NCBI GenBank assembly: GCA_963734085.1
Contig: CAVTFT010000011.1
Location: 1-64,000, forward strand
Length of the DNA stretch: 64,000 nt
Source: CAIWHR01 sp963734085
Lineage (GTDB): Bacteria > Pseudomonadota > Gammaproteobacteria > Burkholderiales > Casimicrobiaceae
Direction of reading: 5' to 3'
Shown here: piece after piece, positions 17,634-26,991 of the stretch
Position numbering within the stretch: position 1 is the stretch's first letter
Layout: each line of letters starts with the position of its first letter
Notes under the pieces: model-generated
The model's database searches: none
Seen by the model: the letters and a program-made list of their open reading frames with translations, nothing else
Told to the model about the DNA's origin: nothing
Translations under genes and position numbers: made by a program

Positions 17634-17882
17634 CTTTTGATCGTCATTCCCGCGGAGGCGGGAATCCAGTGTCGTTGATGCAGGTTGATAAGACGCTGGG
17701 TCCCCGCCTGCGCGGGGACGACAACCATGGCGTCCCTGACTCCTGCAGCCGCAAGCTAGCCCGCCGCACGATCCGCGCAGGCAGGGACGGCGGAAGATCA
17801 CGCCGAGCGCCATTGCCAGCACGCCCGCGCCGATCAGTAGCAATACCACCACGAACACCGGCAGCAACAACGCTAAGTCCAT
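17613..17882 (-). CDS. nqrM: Na+-NQR maturation factor NqrM, tail replaced by repeat sequence
   Basis: An 89-residue protein. Residues 1-42 are a good NqrM: an N-terminal membrane helix (LLLPVFVVVLLLIGAGVLAM), then ALGVIFRRPCLRGSCGGL with the conserved SCGG cysteine. NqrM is thought to deliver iron to the NqrD/NqrE cysteine site. After about residue 53 the translation (RPRAGGDPASYQ..., DSRLRGNDD) comes entirely from the palindromic repeat at 17642-17727 and then from sequence antisense to the UPF0149 gene, so the native cysteine-rich tail is lost or altered. It starts seven bases after apbE, at the end of the nqr cluster. Confidence 0.72.
   Translation of the reverse strand: MDLALLLPVFVVVLLLIGAGVLAMALGVIFRRPCLRGSCGGLACGCRSQGRHGCRPRAGGDPASYQPASTTLDSRLRGNDDQKLMQSLP
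17642..17727. repeat. Palindromic interspersed repeat (two hairpin arms)
   Basis: Left arm cgtcattcccgcggaggcgg (from 17642) and right arm ending in gcgcggggacgac form an imperfect inverted repeat of about 32 bp per arm. Each arm is itself a small hairpin (cccgcggaggcggg; ccccgcctgcgcgggg). This is the REP/BIME-like type widespread in proteobacterial genomes. It lies between the convergent ends of the UPF0149 gene and the nqr cluster and inside the 3' part of the nqrM frame. It could end transcription from both sides. Confidence 0.85.
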
Positions 17883-17889
17883 GGCACGG

Positions 17890-18948
17890 CTACGCCTGTG
17901 GCACGGCGCGCGCGCCGAGTGCCGCGAACGCGGGCGAGCTTTCGTCGGATAAGCCACCCCGCTCGCGGACAATGAATTGCGCCGCGAGACCGTGGGCCGT
18001 GGCGAACGCCAGCCCGCGCTCTTTGCCCATCACCATCAGCGCGGTGGCCATCGCGTCGGCGAACCCGCATTCCTCGGCGACGACGCTGACCGACGCCAGC
18101 CCGTTGGCGATCGGCCGGCCGGTCGCCGGATCGATCTCGTGACAGTAGCGCCGCCCGTCGCGCTCGAAATAGATCCGGTAGTCGCCGGAAGTCGCCATCG
18201 CGAGCCCTGACAGCGGGACGATGAGACGCGCGCGTTGCGGGACCGCGTCCGGTTGTTCGATCGCGATCCGCCACGACACGCCGTCCGCGTTGTGGCCGCG
18301 CGTGCGCACTTCGCCGCCGGCTTCGATCATGTAGTCGCCGATGCCGAGCGCATCGAGCGCCCGCGCGGCGCGATCGACGCCGTAGCCTTTGGCGATTCCC
18401 GAGAGATCGGCGGCGACGTCGGGCCGCGCCTTGCTGGCCGCGCCCGAATCCGGATCGAGCGCAATCCGGGTCCAGCCCACGCGCTCCCCCAGCGCACCGA
18501 TTTCCAACGTGCCGACGACACGGTACCGGCGGCCGGGTCCAAAACCCCAGGCGTCGACCACGGGTTCGACGGTGACGTCGAACGCGCCGTCGGTCGCGGC
18601 GCTCACGTCGCGGGCGAGCGCGAACACCGCGTATGTTTCTTTCGACAGCGCGAATGGCGTGGGCGCCGCATGACGGTTGAAGCGCGACAATTCCGACGTC
18701 GGCTGGTGCGTCGACATCGCGGCGTCGACCGCCGCGAGCGCCTCCTGCACGGCATCCTGAACGCGCACCTTCGCGACGGACGACAGCGGCGCGCCTGCGA
18801 TTTTCACCGTGTAGATCGATCCCATCGTCGGGCCGCGGAATTCGAAAATCGGCGTCGCGGCGCGACGGTCGCTGCAGGCGGCAGCGAGCGGAATCGCGGC
18901 TAGCGCGGAGAGCAGCGTCCGGCGACGGGGGGAAAGTAGCGTATCCAT
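17890..18948 (-). CDS. apbE: FAD:protein FMN transferase ApbE (lipoprotein)
   Basis: A 352-residue flavin transferase that attaches FMN covalently to threonines of NqrB and NqrC. The N-terminus RRRTLLSALAAIPLAAACSD looks like a twin-arginine-type lipoprotein signal ending in a lipobox cysteine, which places it at the periplasmic side. ApbE motifs are FRGPTMGSIYTV, DLSGIAKGYGVD, EAGGEVRTRG, HEIDPATGRPI and the magnesium-site region FADAMATALMVMG. The start at 18948 is chosen for GGAGG six bases before the ATG; an upstream in-frame start would bury the signal peptide. It sits in the nqr cluster whose products it modifies. Confidence 0.95.
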   Translation of the reverse strand: MDTLLSPRRRTLLSALAAIPLAAACSDRRAATPIFEFRGPTMGSIYTVKIAGAPLSSVAKVRVQDAVQEALAAVDAAMSTHQPTSELSRFNRHAAPTPFALSKETYAVFALARDVSAATDGAFDVTVEPVVDAWGFGPGRRYRVVGTLEIGALGERVGWTRIALDPDSGAASKARPDVAADLSGIAKGYGVDRAARALDALGIGDYMIEAGGEVRTRGHNADGVSWRIAIEQPDAVPQRARLIVPLSGLAMATSGDYRIYFERDGRRYCHEIDPATGRPIANGLASVSVVAEECGFADAMATALMVMGKERGLAFATAHGLAAQFIVRERGGLSDESSPAFAALGARAVPQA

Positions 18949-19007
18949 GTCGAGCCTCCGGCCTGACGATGAAAATGCGATGGGTTGGCGCATGGCGAAT
19001 CGGCGAT

Positions 19008-19463
19008 TCAGCGTGGCGGAGTGGCGGCGGCCGCATGACGGACTGCGGCCTCGAACCGGCCTTCGCCATGGCGGATCATCTGGGCGACCAGGTCGCGCAT
19101 CGAGATGAGGCCGTGGACGCGCGGTCCGTCGATCACCAGCAGATGGCGAAAGCGCAGCACGTGCATGAGTGCGAGCGCGGCCTCGATCGACGTGCCGGGC
19201 GACACGAAGCGCACGTCGCGCGTCATCACGAGCGAAATCGGCGTCGTCTTCGGGTCGCGGCCGGCTTGCACGACGCGGGTCAGCAAATCGCGCTCGGAAA
19301 AGATTCCCGAAACGAGATTGTCCTCGGACAGGACCATCACGGCGCCGACTTCCCGCGCACCCATCACGTCGACCGCCTCGGCGACGGTTGCCGAGGCCGG
19401 CACCGAAATCACCTCGTCGCTCGCGCGGTCGCGCACGACTGCTTCAACGGTTTGTTGCATCAT
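19008..19463 (-). CDS. CBS-domain pair protein
   Basis: A 151-residue protein made of two CBS motifs (residues about 10-70 and 75-135), with VISVPASATVAEAVDVM and GIFSERDLLTRV in the first and DVRFVSPGTSIEAALALM and GLISMRDLVAQMI in the second. CBS pairs bind adenine nucleotides and act as energy or redox gauges. It has AGGA six bases before its ATG and lies inside the nqr cluster between nqrF and apbE. A role in sensing nucleotide state for NADH oxidation is speculative. Confidence 0.88.
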   Translation of the reverse strand: MMQQTVEAVVRDRASDEVISVPASATVAEAVDVMGAREVGAVMVLSEDNLVSGIFSERDLLTRVVQAGRDPKTTPISLVMTRDVRFVSPGTSIEAALALMHVLRFRHLLVIDGPRVHGLISMRDLVAQMIRHGEGRFEAAVRHAAAATPPR

Positions 19464-19478
19464 GTTGCGTCCTTTCGC

Positions 19479-20702
19479 TCAACCGAAATCGTCGAGCAGG
19501 ATGTTCTCGCGTTCGACGCCCAGGTTCGTGAGCATCGCGATCACCGCCTTGTTCATGACGTCGGGACCGCACATGTAGTATTCGACGTCCTCGGGCGCCG
19601 GATGGTCGCGCAGATACCGATCATGGAGCACGTTGTGGATGAAGCCGGTCGGGCCGGTCCACTCGTCCTCGGGCAACGGTTCGGAGAGCGCGAGCTGCCA
19701 GCGGAAATTCGGATGCGCCGCCGCGAGCGCGTCGAACTCGCCGCCGTAGAAGGCCTCGCGGAGACTCCGCGCGCCGTACCAGAAGGTGATCTTGCGCCGG
19801 GAGTCGAGCCGCTTCAACTGGTCGAAGATGTGCGAGCGCATCGGCGCCATGCCGGCGCCGCCGCCGATGAAACACATTTCCTTGTCGGTCTCGCGCGCGA
19901 AGAACTCGCCGAACGGCCCCGACACAGTCACGGCGTCGCCAGGCTTCAGGTTGAAGATCCACGAGCTCATGATCCCCGGGGCGATGTCCTCGCGATAGCC
20001 CGGCGGGAACGCGATCCGGATCGTGAAGAGCAGGATGCCTTTTTCCAGCGGGTAGTTCGCCATCGAGTACGCGCGCGTGATCGGCACCGGCACGACCGAG
20101 CGGAAACGCCAGAGATCGAAGCGATCCCAGTCATCGCGGAACGGCGGCTCGATGGCGAACGTGCGAAACTCGAGCGTATGGGCCGGACACTCGATCTGCA
20201 CGTAACCGCCGGCGCGGAACGGGACTTCCTCGCCTTCGGGCAGCGCGAGCCTCAGCTCCTTGATGAACGTCGCGACGTTGCGGTTCGAGATCACGCGGCA
20301 CGTCCATTTGCGGACGGCGAAGATCTCCGGCGCGATCTCGATCTTCATGTCGCGCTTGACCTTCACCTGGCAGGCGAGACGGTGGCCGCGCCGCGCCTCG
20401 CCGCGCGAGATGTAGCCGGTCTCGGTCGGCAGCAGCTCGCCGCCGCCTTCGCGGATGACGACCTCGCAGACGCCGCACGCACCCTTGCCGCCGCATGCGG
20501 AGGGCACGAAGATGCCGGCGTTGGCGAGCGTCCCGAGCAGCGTGTCGCCGGCGGCAACCCTGAGCGATTTCTCCGGATCGTCGTTGATCACGATGGCGAC
20601 GTCGCCGGACGCGACCAGTTTGCGCTTCGCGGAGAGCAGGATCGCCACCAGCAGCAGGATCACGCCGGTGAACATCGCGACGCCGAGGAGGATTTCGGTC
20701 AT
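19479..20702 (-). CDS. nqrF: Na+-translocating NADH:quinone reductase subunit F
   Basis: A 407-residue NADH-oxidising subunit with one N-terminal membrane helix. A plant-type [2Fe-2S] domain follows (PSACGGKGACGVCEVVI ... HRLACQVKV), then an FAD domain (TRAYSMANYP) and an NADH-binding domain (FIGGGAGMAPMRSHIFDQL, FWYGARSLREAFY, YYMCGPDVMNKAV). Electrons enter Na+-NQR here. The length matches Vibrio NqrF (about 408). It is the last of nqrABCDEF, 16 bp after nqrE. Confidence 0.97.
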   Translation of the reverse strand: MTEILLGVAMFTGVILLLVAILLSAKRKLVASGDVAIVINDDPEKSLRVAAGDTLLGTLANAGIFVPSACGGKGACGVCEVVIREGGGELLPTETGYISRGEARRGHRLACQVKVKRDMKIEIAPEIFAVRKWTCRVISNRNVATFIKELRLALPEGEEVPFRAGGYVQIECPAHTLEFRTFAIEPPFRDDWDRFDLWRFRSVVPVPITRAYSMANYPLEKGILLFTIRIAFPPGYREDIAPGIMSSWIFNLKPGDAVTVSGPFGEFFARETDKEMCFIGGGAGMAPMRSHIFDQLKRLDSRRKITFWYGARSLREAFYGGEFDALAAAHPNFRWQLALSEPLPEDEWTGPTGFIHNVLHDRYLRDHPAPEDVEYYMCGPDVMNKAVIAMLTNLGVERENILLDDFG

Positions 20703-20718
20703 GGTGCGTGCACGCTGA

Positions 20719-21333
20719 TCAGAGCTGGATGCCCGAGAACATCATGAACGCGACCGACATCAAGCCTGCGGTCACGAACGTGATGCCGAGGCCCTTCAGG
20801 CCTGCGGGGACGTTCGAGTAGCGGAGCTTCTCGCGCACCGCGGCCATCGCCGCGATCGCGATCGCCCAACCCAGGCCCGACCCCACGCCGTAGACGACGC
20901 TTTCGGTGAACGTGTAATCGCGCTCCTGCATGAACAGCGATCCGGCGAGGATCACGCAGTTGACGGCGATCAGCGGCAGGAAGACGCCGAGCGTTGCATA
21001 GAGCCCCGGCGCGAAGCGATCCACCGCCATCTCGACGATCTGCGTGGCGGCCGCGATCGTGCTGATGAACAGGATGAACGACAGGAAGCCCAGGTCGACG
21101 CCGGCGAGCGCGGGCGAGATCCAGCCGAGCGAGCCTTCGGCGAGCAGGTAACGGAGGAGCAGGTTGTTGAGCGGCACCGTCAGCACCTGCACGAAGACCA
21201 CCGCGATGCCCAGCCCCAGCGCCGTCTCGACCTTTTTCGAGCAGGCGAGAAACGAGCACATGCCGAGAAAGAAGGCGAGCGCCATGTTCTCGAGGAACAC
21301 GGACTTCACGAACAGGTTGGCGTAGTGTTCCAT
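20719..21333 (-). CDS. nqrE: Na+-NQR subunit E
   Basis: A 204-residue integral membrane protein with six predicted helices, of the NqrE/RnfA family. It starts MEHYANLFVKSVFLENMALA and includes FLGMCSFLACSKKVETALGLG, where one cysteine is an expected ligand of the iron site shared with NqrD. It follows nqrD by 12 bp. Confidence 0.96.
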   Translation of the reverse strand: MEHYANLFVKSVFLENMALAFFLGMCSFLACSKKVETALGLGIAVVFVQVLTVPLNNLLLRYLLAEGSLGWISPALAGVDLGFLSFILFISTIAAATQIVEMAVDRFAPGLYATLGVFLPLIAVNCVILAGSLFMQERDYTFTESVVYGVGSGLGWAIAIAAMAAVREKLRYSNVPAGLKGLGITFVTAGLMSVAFMMFSGIQL

Positions 21334-21345
21334 GAATCGGCTCCG

Positions 21346-21990
21346 TCAATCGTCTTCCTGCAGCTCGGGCTTCCACGTCCGCAGCGCCCAGACGAGGAGC
21401 GCGATCAGGAACAGCCCCGAGGGCGCGAGCAGCATCAGGCCGTTCCCGACGTACCAGCCGCCGTCCTTTGCGAGCGGCAGCACGGCGTAGCCAAAGATCT
21501 TTCCCGCGCCGGCGAGCTCGCGGCAAAGTGCGACCAGCATCAGGACGAGTCCATAACCGAGGCCGTTGCCCACACCGTCGAGAAACGACGACCACGGCGG
21601 ATTCTGCATCGCGTAGCCCTCGGCTCGTCCCATGACGATGCAGTTGGTGATGATGAGGCCGACGAATACCGACAGCTCGAGCGAGAGGTCGAACAGATAC
21701 GCCTTCAGCACCTGGTCGACCATGATCACCAGCGACGCGATGATCGCGAGCTGGACGATGATGCGGATGCTGTTCGGGATCCAGTTGCGCACCGTGCTGA
21801 CGGCAACGTTTGCGCACGCGGTGACGATCGTGACGCCGAGGCCCATCACCAGCGCCTTGTCGAGCCGCGTGGTCACCGCGAGCGCAGAGCAGATGCCCAG
21901 CACCTGGACCCCGATCGGGTTGTTGGCGATGATGGGCGTCAGCAGCGTCGTGCGCTCCGCCCTGCCGAGAATGCCGGTCGCTGCAGTCAT
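21346..21990 (-). CDS. nqrD: Na+-NQR subunit D
   Basis: A 214-residue, six-helix membrane subunit of the NqrD/RnfE family. NPIGVQVLGICSALAVTTRLD carries the cysteine that pairs with that of NqrE, and GLIITNCIVMGRAEGYA is typical of the second repeat. The ATG overlaps the nqrC stop (21987-21990); the longer open frame that begins inside nqrC is not conserved. Confidence 0.96.
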   Translation of the reverse strand: MTAATGILGRAERTTLLTPIIANNPIGVQVLGICSALAVTTRLDKALVMGLGVTIVTACANVAVSTVRNWIPNSIRIIVQLAIIASLVIMVDQVLKAYLFDLSLELSVFVGLIITNCIVMGRAEGYAMQNPPWSSFLDGVGNGLGYGLVLMLVALCRELAGAGKIFGYAVLPLAKDGGWYVGNGLMLLAPSGLFLIALLVWALRTWKPELQEDD

Positions 21991-22778
21991 TGCGTCGCTC
22001 CTTGCCGGAACTTGCGCAGGAAAGGTCGATATCCGTCGTCCCCGAGCCAGAACGCCATCATTCGCGCGATGCCGTTGCTGGTGATCGTTGCGCCCGAGAG
22101 CCCGTCGACATGGTACGGATCCTGCGCGGCCGGCCCGGCGCTGCCCTTGATCACCGTGATCCGCGGCTCCCAGCTCTCGTCGTAGACCTTGCGCCCGCGC
22201 CAGTGCGCCTGCCACTTGGGATTGCCCGCTTCGCCGCCGAGCCCCGGCGTCTCCTTCTGATCGTAGTAGGTGAGGCCGCGGATCGTGTTGCCGTCGCGAT
22301 CGATGGCGAGGAAGCCGTACAGCGTGCCCCACATGCCGACACCCTCGACCGGGATCACGACCTGCTCGATCCGGTCGTGGTTCATCACGAAATACGCGGT
22401 GCCATACGTCGGCAGTCGGGAGACCTGCGCGGCATTGGACGGCGCGACGCGGCTCGTCTGCGGATCGTTGCGCGCGCGCCGCTGGTCGTAGCTCTTTTCG
22501 TCGATCTTGCCTTGCGGGAGCAGATCGCCGGTGGCGAGATCGACGAGCCGCACCTTGATGCGTGCATCGAAGATCCGAAGAAGCTCTTCGTCGGAGAGAT
22601 TGTCGTCCGGGCCGACCAGGCCGGCGGCGAGCAGCACGTTCTTTTGCTGATACAGCCGCGCGTTGATCTGCTGCCGTTCGCGCAGCGCCACCGCCGACAC
22701 GGCGACCAGCAGCGCGCAGACGACGCAGACGGCCGCCGCGAAGCCGATCGTGTAACGGGTGGAATCAGTCCGCGGCAC
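21987..22778 (-). CDS. nqrC: Na+-NQR subunit C (covalent FMN)
   Basis: A 263-residue subunit with one N-terminal helix and a periplasmic FMN-binding domain. GLSGATITSNG near the C-terminus is the ApbE target motif; Thr231 should carry FMN by phosphoester linkage. GMWGTLYGFLAIDRDGNTI and TYYDQKETPGLGGE are also conserved. The start is GTG at 22778, overlapping the end of nqrB by 14 bases. Confidence 0.96.
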   Translation of the reverse strand: MPRTDSTRYTIGFAAAVCVVCALLVAVSAVALRERQQINARLYQQKNVLLAAGLVGPDDNLSDEELLRIFDARIKVRLVDLATGDLLPQGKIDEKSYDQRRARNDPQTSRVAPSNAAQVSRLPTYGTAYFVMNHDRIEQVVIPVEGVGMWGTLYGFLAIDRDGNTIRGLTYYDQKETPGLGGEAGNPKWQAHWRGRKVYDESWEPRITVIKGSAGPAAQDPYHVDGLSGATITSNGIARMMAFWLGDDGYRPFLRKFRQGATQ

Positions 22779-23991
22779 GGCGCTTCTGCCTTCGGCGGAT
22801 GTTCGCCCTGACGAGAAACCAGTCGATCAGCGGCGCGACGACGTTCATGAACAGGATCACCAGCATCATCGACTCGGGATACGCGGGGTTGACGGTGCGC
22901 ACGAGGACGACGAAAAGGCCGATCAGCGCGCCGTAGATCCATTTGCCGCGTTCGGTGAACGGCGAGGTCACCGGATCGGTCGCCATGAACACCGTCCCGA
23001 ACGCCCAGCCCCCGGCAACCATGTGCCACCAGAACGGGATCGCGAAATAGGGATGCGCCGGTGTGGCGAGCGTGTTGAACGTGAACGACATCGCGATCGT
23101 GCCGGCCGCCACACCCGCCATCGTCCGCCACGAGCCGATCCCGGTTGCGATCAGGATGACGGCGCCGATGAGACACGCGAGCGCCGAAGTCTCGCCCATC
23201 GACCCGGGCTCGAATCCGAGGAACGCCTTCGCCCACGGATAGTGGAGGTCGGCGAGGGGCCCGCCCATCTGCCGCATCTGCGCGAGCAGCGTCGCACCCG
23301 AAAAGCCGTCGACGGCGAAGCCCGGCGGCACCGCCGTCCATACGGCGTCGCCCGAGATTTCGGCGGGATACGCGAAGAACAGGAACGCGCGTGCGGCGAG
23401 CGCGGGATTGATGAAGTTCATCCCGGTTCCGCCGAACACTTCCTTGGCGATGACGACGCCGAAAGTAATGCCGAGCGCTGCCTGCCACAGCGGCGTCGTC
23501 GGCGGCAGGATCAGAGGGAACAGGATCCCGGTGACGAAGAAGCCTTCGTTGACTTCGAGCCTTCGCACGACGGCGAACAGGACTTCCCAGGCGAGGCCCA
23601 CGACCATCGTCACGATGTAGAGCGGCAGGAAATAGAGTGCGCCGTGAACGGTGCATGCGGTGATGCTGTCCGGCGAGTAGCCGACGCCCAGCGCACGGAT
23701 CACTTCGTGCCGCCAGCCCGGCAGCGTCGCGGCACGCGCGGGATCGAGTGCGAGATTCGCCTGCAGGCCGGTGTTGTAGAGCGCCATCGCCACACACGGC
23801 AGCACCGCGATGACGACGAGGAACATCATCCGTTTCAGATCCATCGCGTCGCGCACGTGCGCGCCGCCGCGCGTGACCGACGACGGCGTGTAGAAGAACG
23901 TGTCGGCCGCTTCCCAGAGCGGCTGCAGGCGCGCGAGCCGACGTCCCTTTTCGAAGTGCCGGCCGATGCGATCGAGGAACGGGCGAAGCAT
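22765..23991 (-). CDS. nqrB: Na+-NQR subunit B (covalent FMN, Na+ channel)
   Basis: A 408-residue multi-helix subunit that holds covalent FMN and riboflavin and forms the main Na+ path and quinone site. DGFSGATLLAQ (Thr234) is the flavinylation motif. The N-terminus RPFLDRIGRHFEKG and TFFYTPSSVTRGGAHVRDAMD fit NqrB. The ATG at 23991 is chosen because the conserved N-terminus begins there; the frame is open further upstream through the 214-bp nqrA-nqrB gap (23992-24205), but that sequence is compositionally biased and not NqrB-like. Confidence 0.95.
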   Translation of the reverse strand: MLRPFLDRIGRHFEKGRRLARLQPLWEAADTFFYTPSSVTRGGAHVRDAMDLKRMMFLVVIAVLPCVAMALYNTGLQANLALDPARAATLPGWRHEVIRALGVGYSPDSITACTVHGALYFLPLYIVTMVVGLAWEVLFAVVRRLEVNEGFFVTGILFPLILPPTTPLWQAALGITFGVVIAKEVFGGTGMNFINPALAARAFLFFAYPAEISGDAVWTAVPPGFAVDGFSGATLLAQMRQMGGPLADLHYPWAKAFLGFEPGSMGETSALACLIGAVILIATGIGSWRTMAGVAAGTIAMSFTFNTLATPAHPYFAIPFWWHMVAGGWAFGTVFMATDPVTSPFTERGKWIYGALIGLFVVLVRTVNPAYPESMMLVILFMNVVAPLIDWFLVRANIRRRQKRRAAD

Positions 23992-24205
23992 GTCTATGCG
24001 GCCTCCGCGCCGTATTTCAACTTCGAGCAACCGAGGTGTCGGCCGCGCGCGGTCGCTCGCGGACGCGCCCTTCGATGCGGCCTCCGCACCGCCTGTGTGG
24101 TCGAGATGCCGCTTGCTGTCGGCCGCCGCCCGCGCTCGCAGACGCGAGCTTCGCTCCTTGGCTTCGCCCTGTTCGCGCAGACGTCCGTGGCTTCGCCCCG
24201 CTCGC

Positions 24206-25573
24206 TCACGCGCCCTCCTTCTCGATGCGCTCGAGCATCGCGCGCAGCAGCGGTCCGTATTCGTACTTGCCCGGGCAGACGAACGTGCAGAGCGCGAGGT
24301 CCTCCTCGTCGAGCTCGAGGACGCCGAGCGCCTCGGCTTGCTCGACGTCGCCGGTGATGAGCGCACGCAGCAGGAACGTCGCCGGCAGGTCGAGCGGCAG
24401 CACACGCTCGTAGCCGCCGATCGGCACCATCGCGCGCGGGCCGCCGTTGGTGGTCGTCGTCAGCGGCAGCGCGCCGCCTCGGTGAAAGTGGCCGAGCACG
24501 ACGCGCCACAGCGAGAACTTGCGTGCACCGGGCGCGATCCAGCCGAAGAGCTCGCGCTCGCGGCCTTCGGGCAGCACGGAAATCTGCTGGTGATAGCGGC
24601 CGAGCCAGCCGTCGGCTTCACCCGATGCCGCGCGACCGTCGAGCACCGAGCCCGAGATGATCCGCTGCTCGCCCGGCGCGAGCTCGCCGCGGGTGAGGTC
24701 GTCAGTCGACGCGCCAGCGCGCGTGCGCAGGAGCCGTGGACGGACGACGCCGGGCCCGGCAAGCGCGACGACGCGTTCGACGTCGAGGCGGCCCGTGGTC
24801 ACGAGGCGCCCGATCGCGACGACATCCTGATAGCCAACGTGCCACGAAATGCGATGGTGATCGACCGGGTCGACGACGTGGATATGCGTGCCCGGCGCTC
24901 CCGCCGGATGGGGGCCCGAGAATTCCTCGACGGTGACGCCGGGCGGAACGGCCATCGGCATCGATGATCCACGCGCGCGGCACACGTGGGTACGGCCCGG
25001 GCACAGCTTCGCAACGGCGGCGAGCCCCACCGCGAAATCCTCACCGCGGCCCTGCAGCACAACGCTGACATCCGGCGCGTGCGGATGCGTGTCCATCGCC
25101 GTCACGAAGATCGCACGCGGCTTCGTTTCGGACGCGGGCACTTTCGAAAACGGCCGCGTGCGGAACGCGGTCCACATCCCGGATTCGACCAGCAGCGCAC
25201 GCAGTGCGTCGGCCGCGAGCTCGCCCGCGGGCCGGTCCGCGTAGCTCGCAAACGCAACCTGTCGCTCCGGACCGTCGTCCGGATCGACGGCGATGACGAC
25301 CGACCGCAGCGAACGCTTCTCGCCGCGATGAATCGCCACGACCGTTCCGGCGGCGGGTGCGGTGAACGCGACGCCCGGCGTCTTCCGGTCCTCGAACAAC
25401 ACGCTGCCGCGCAGAACGCGATCGCCGGGCTGCACGCGCAACGCCGGTTTGAGGCCGAAGTAATCGGCAGCGACGAGAGCTACGCGGGTCGCGTCCGGCG
25501 CCAGCTCGATCCGCTGTGTCGGTGCGCCGGCAAGCGGAAGATCGAGACCTCGGGTGAGCGCATGCACAGCCAT
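24206..25573 (-). CDS. nqrA: Na+-NQR subunit A
   Basis: A 455-residue peripheral subunit: GLDLPLAGAPTQRIE at the N-terminus (barrel-sandwich domain), then GDRVLRGSVLFEDRKTPGV and GTVVAIHRGEKR, and at the C-terminus LALCTFVCPGKYEYGPLLR, which is characteristic. The start ATG at 25573 lies only 32 bp downstream of the nuoN stop on the same strand, with no sign of a promoter or terminator between them, so nqr is probably co-transcribed with nuo. The Shine-Dalgarno is weak. Confidence 0.95.
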   Translation of the reverse strand: MAVHALTRGLDLPLAGAPTQRIELAPDATRVALVAADYFGLKPALRVQPGDRVLRGSVLFEDRKTPGVAFTAPAAGTVVAIHRGEKRSLRSVVIAVDPDDGPERQVAFASYADRPAGELAADALRALLVESGMWTAFRTRPFSKVPASETKPRAIFVTAMDTHPHAPDVSVVLQGRGEDFAVGLAAVAKLCPGRTHVCRARGSSMPMAVPPGVTVEEFSGPHPAGAPGTHIHVVDPVDHHRISWHVGYQDVVAIGRLVTTGRLDVERVVALAGPGVVRPRLLRTRAGASTDDLTRGELAPGEQRIISGSVLDGRAASGEADGWLGRYHQQISVLPEGRERELFGWIAPGARKFSLWRVVLGHFHRGGALPLTTTTNGGPRAMVPIGGYERVLPLDLPATFLLRALITGDVEQAEALGVLELDEEDLALCTFVCPGKYEYGPLLRAMLERIEKEGA

Positions 25574-25605
25574 TCTGTTCGCCGCGGCGCGAGGAAACGA
25601 TTCGC

Positions 25606-26991
25606 TTACATGAAACCGATGACCCAGCCCGGAAGCACCGAGAGCACGATCGCGGCGGCGAGGCAGATGAACCCGGCCGACACCGCGAGCCGGCGGTAAG
25701 CGCGGCCGTTCGCGGCCCCTTCGACGGGGTTCATGAACATGTACTGAATGACGCGCAGATAGAAGTAGATCCCGAGATAGCTGCCGATCAGGCCCAGCAC
25801 CGCGTACGCCGTGTAGCCGGCCGCGATCACGTTCTTGAAGATGAGGAACTTCGCGACAAAGCCCGGGAAGGGCGGAATGCCGGCGAGCGAGAGCATCGCG
25901 ATGCCGATCATCACCGCGGCATACGGCTGCCGCTGGTAGAGACCCTTCAGGTTGTCCAGCCGATCGCGTGCAACGTCGTCGTCCGCCGGCGGCAGCGCTG
26001 CGAACGCGAGCAGGTTCATCACGCCGTAGGCGAGGAGGTAGAACACGACGGCCTGGAAGCGGCCCGGTCCATCGCCCAGGAACGCATAGAACAGGTAACC
26101 GGCGTGCGCGATCGACGAATACGCGATCATCCGCCGGAAGCTCGGTTGCCGCATCGCCGTCAGGTTGCCCCAGACGATCGAAATGAGCGGCAGCAGCGCA
26201 AGCAGATCCACTATCGGGCGGTCGATGGGCGTCGTGCCGAACAGGCGAAGCGCCGCCAGCAGCGCCCCGGCCTTGATGATCGTCGCCATGTACGCCGTCA
26301 CCGGAATGCTCGCGCCCTCGTAGGCGTCGGGCGCCCAGGTATGGAACGGCACGATCGCCGCCTTGAGAAAGAACGACAGCAGCACCAGGATCACCGCCGC
26401 CAGCGCCATCGGACTGCCGCTCTTGAGCCCGAGCGCGAACGCTTCGAGCGCGAGCGAGCCGCTGCCTCCGTACAGGAGCGACACGCCCATGAGGAACATC
26501 GCGGTCGCCGTTCCGCCCAGCACCAGATACTTCAACGCCGCTTCGGCGGATTCCGGTCGCCGGAACGAGAGCAGGACGAGCACGTATACGGGAATGGACA
26601 TCAGCTCGAGCCCGAGGAAAAGGGTGAGAAAGCTTTCCGCGGACAAGAGCAGGCAGAAGCCGTACAGCGACGACAGCAGCAGCGGATAGAACGGGCCGTC
26701 GTCGAAGTCGTCGCGCGACATGAGCAGCACCGGCAGCGCGAGCGCCAGCACGATCGCCATGGCGAGCGCGTTGGCGGGGTCGACCGCGAACTGCCCGGCG
26801 AAGGGTGTGGCGTGGTAGCCGGTGACGGACTGCCACGCCGCCGCTGCCGCAGCCGCCGCCACCGCGACGAGCGACACGGCGAGCGCACCGCGCGGGCGCG
26901 TCCACGCGGTCTCGATGCCGATCAGCACGAGGATTCCCACGAGCAGCATGTGCTCGGGCAGCATGGCGACGAAGAGATCGAGCCAGCTCAT
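25606..26991 (-). CDS. nuoN: NADH:quinone oxidoreductase subunit N
   Basis: A 461-residue antiporter-like membrane subunit of complex I with about 14 helices. LELMSIPVYVLVLL, AIVPFHTWAPDAYEGAS and MIAYSSIAHAGYLFYAFLG are the usual proton-channel regions, including the lysine- and histidine-bearing helices. It starts with a four-base overlap with the nuoM stop and is the last nuo gene before nqrA. Confidence 0.96.
   Translation of the reverse strand: MSWLDLFVAMLPEHMLLVGILVLIGIETAWTRPRGALAVSLVAVAAAAAAAAWQSVTGYHATPFAGQFAVDPANALAMAIVLALALPVLLMSRDDFDDGPFYPLLLSSLYGFCLLLSAESFLTLFLGLELMSIPVYVLVLLSFRRPESAEAALKYLVLGGTATAMFLMGVSLLYGGSGSLALEAFALGLKSGSPMALAAVILVLLSFFLKAAIVPFHTWAPDAYEGASIPVTAYMATIIKAGALLAALRLFGTTPIDRPIVDLLALLPLISIVWGNLTAMRQPSFRRMIAYSSIAHAGYLFYAFLGDGPGRFQAVVFYLLAYGVMNLLAFAALPPADDDVARDRLDNLKGLYQRQPYAAVMIGIAMLSLAGIPPFPGFVAKFLIFKNVIAAGYTAYAVLGLIGSYLGIYFYLRVIQYMFMNPVEGAANGRAYRRLAVSAGFICLAAAIVLSVLPGWVIGFM

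Noticed and set aside
23992..24205. Extension of nqrB upstream through the nqrA-nqrB gap
   Set aside because: The frame is open but the sequence is low-complexity and not NqrB-like; conserved similarity begins at 23991.
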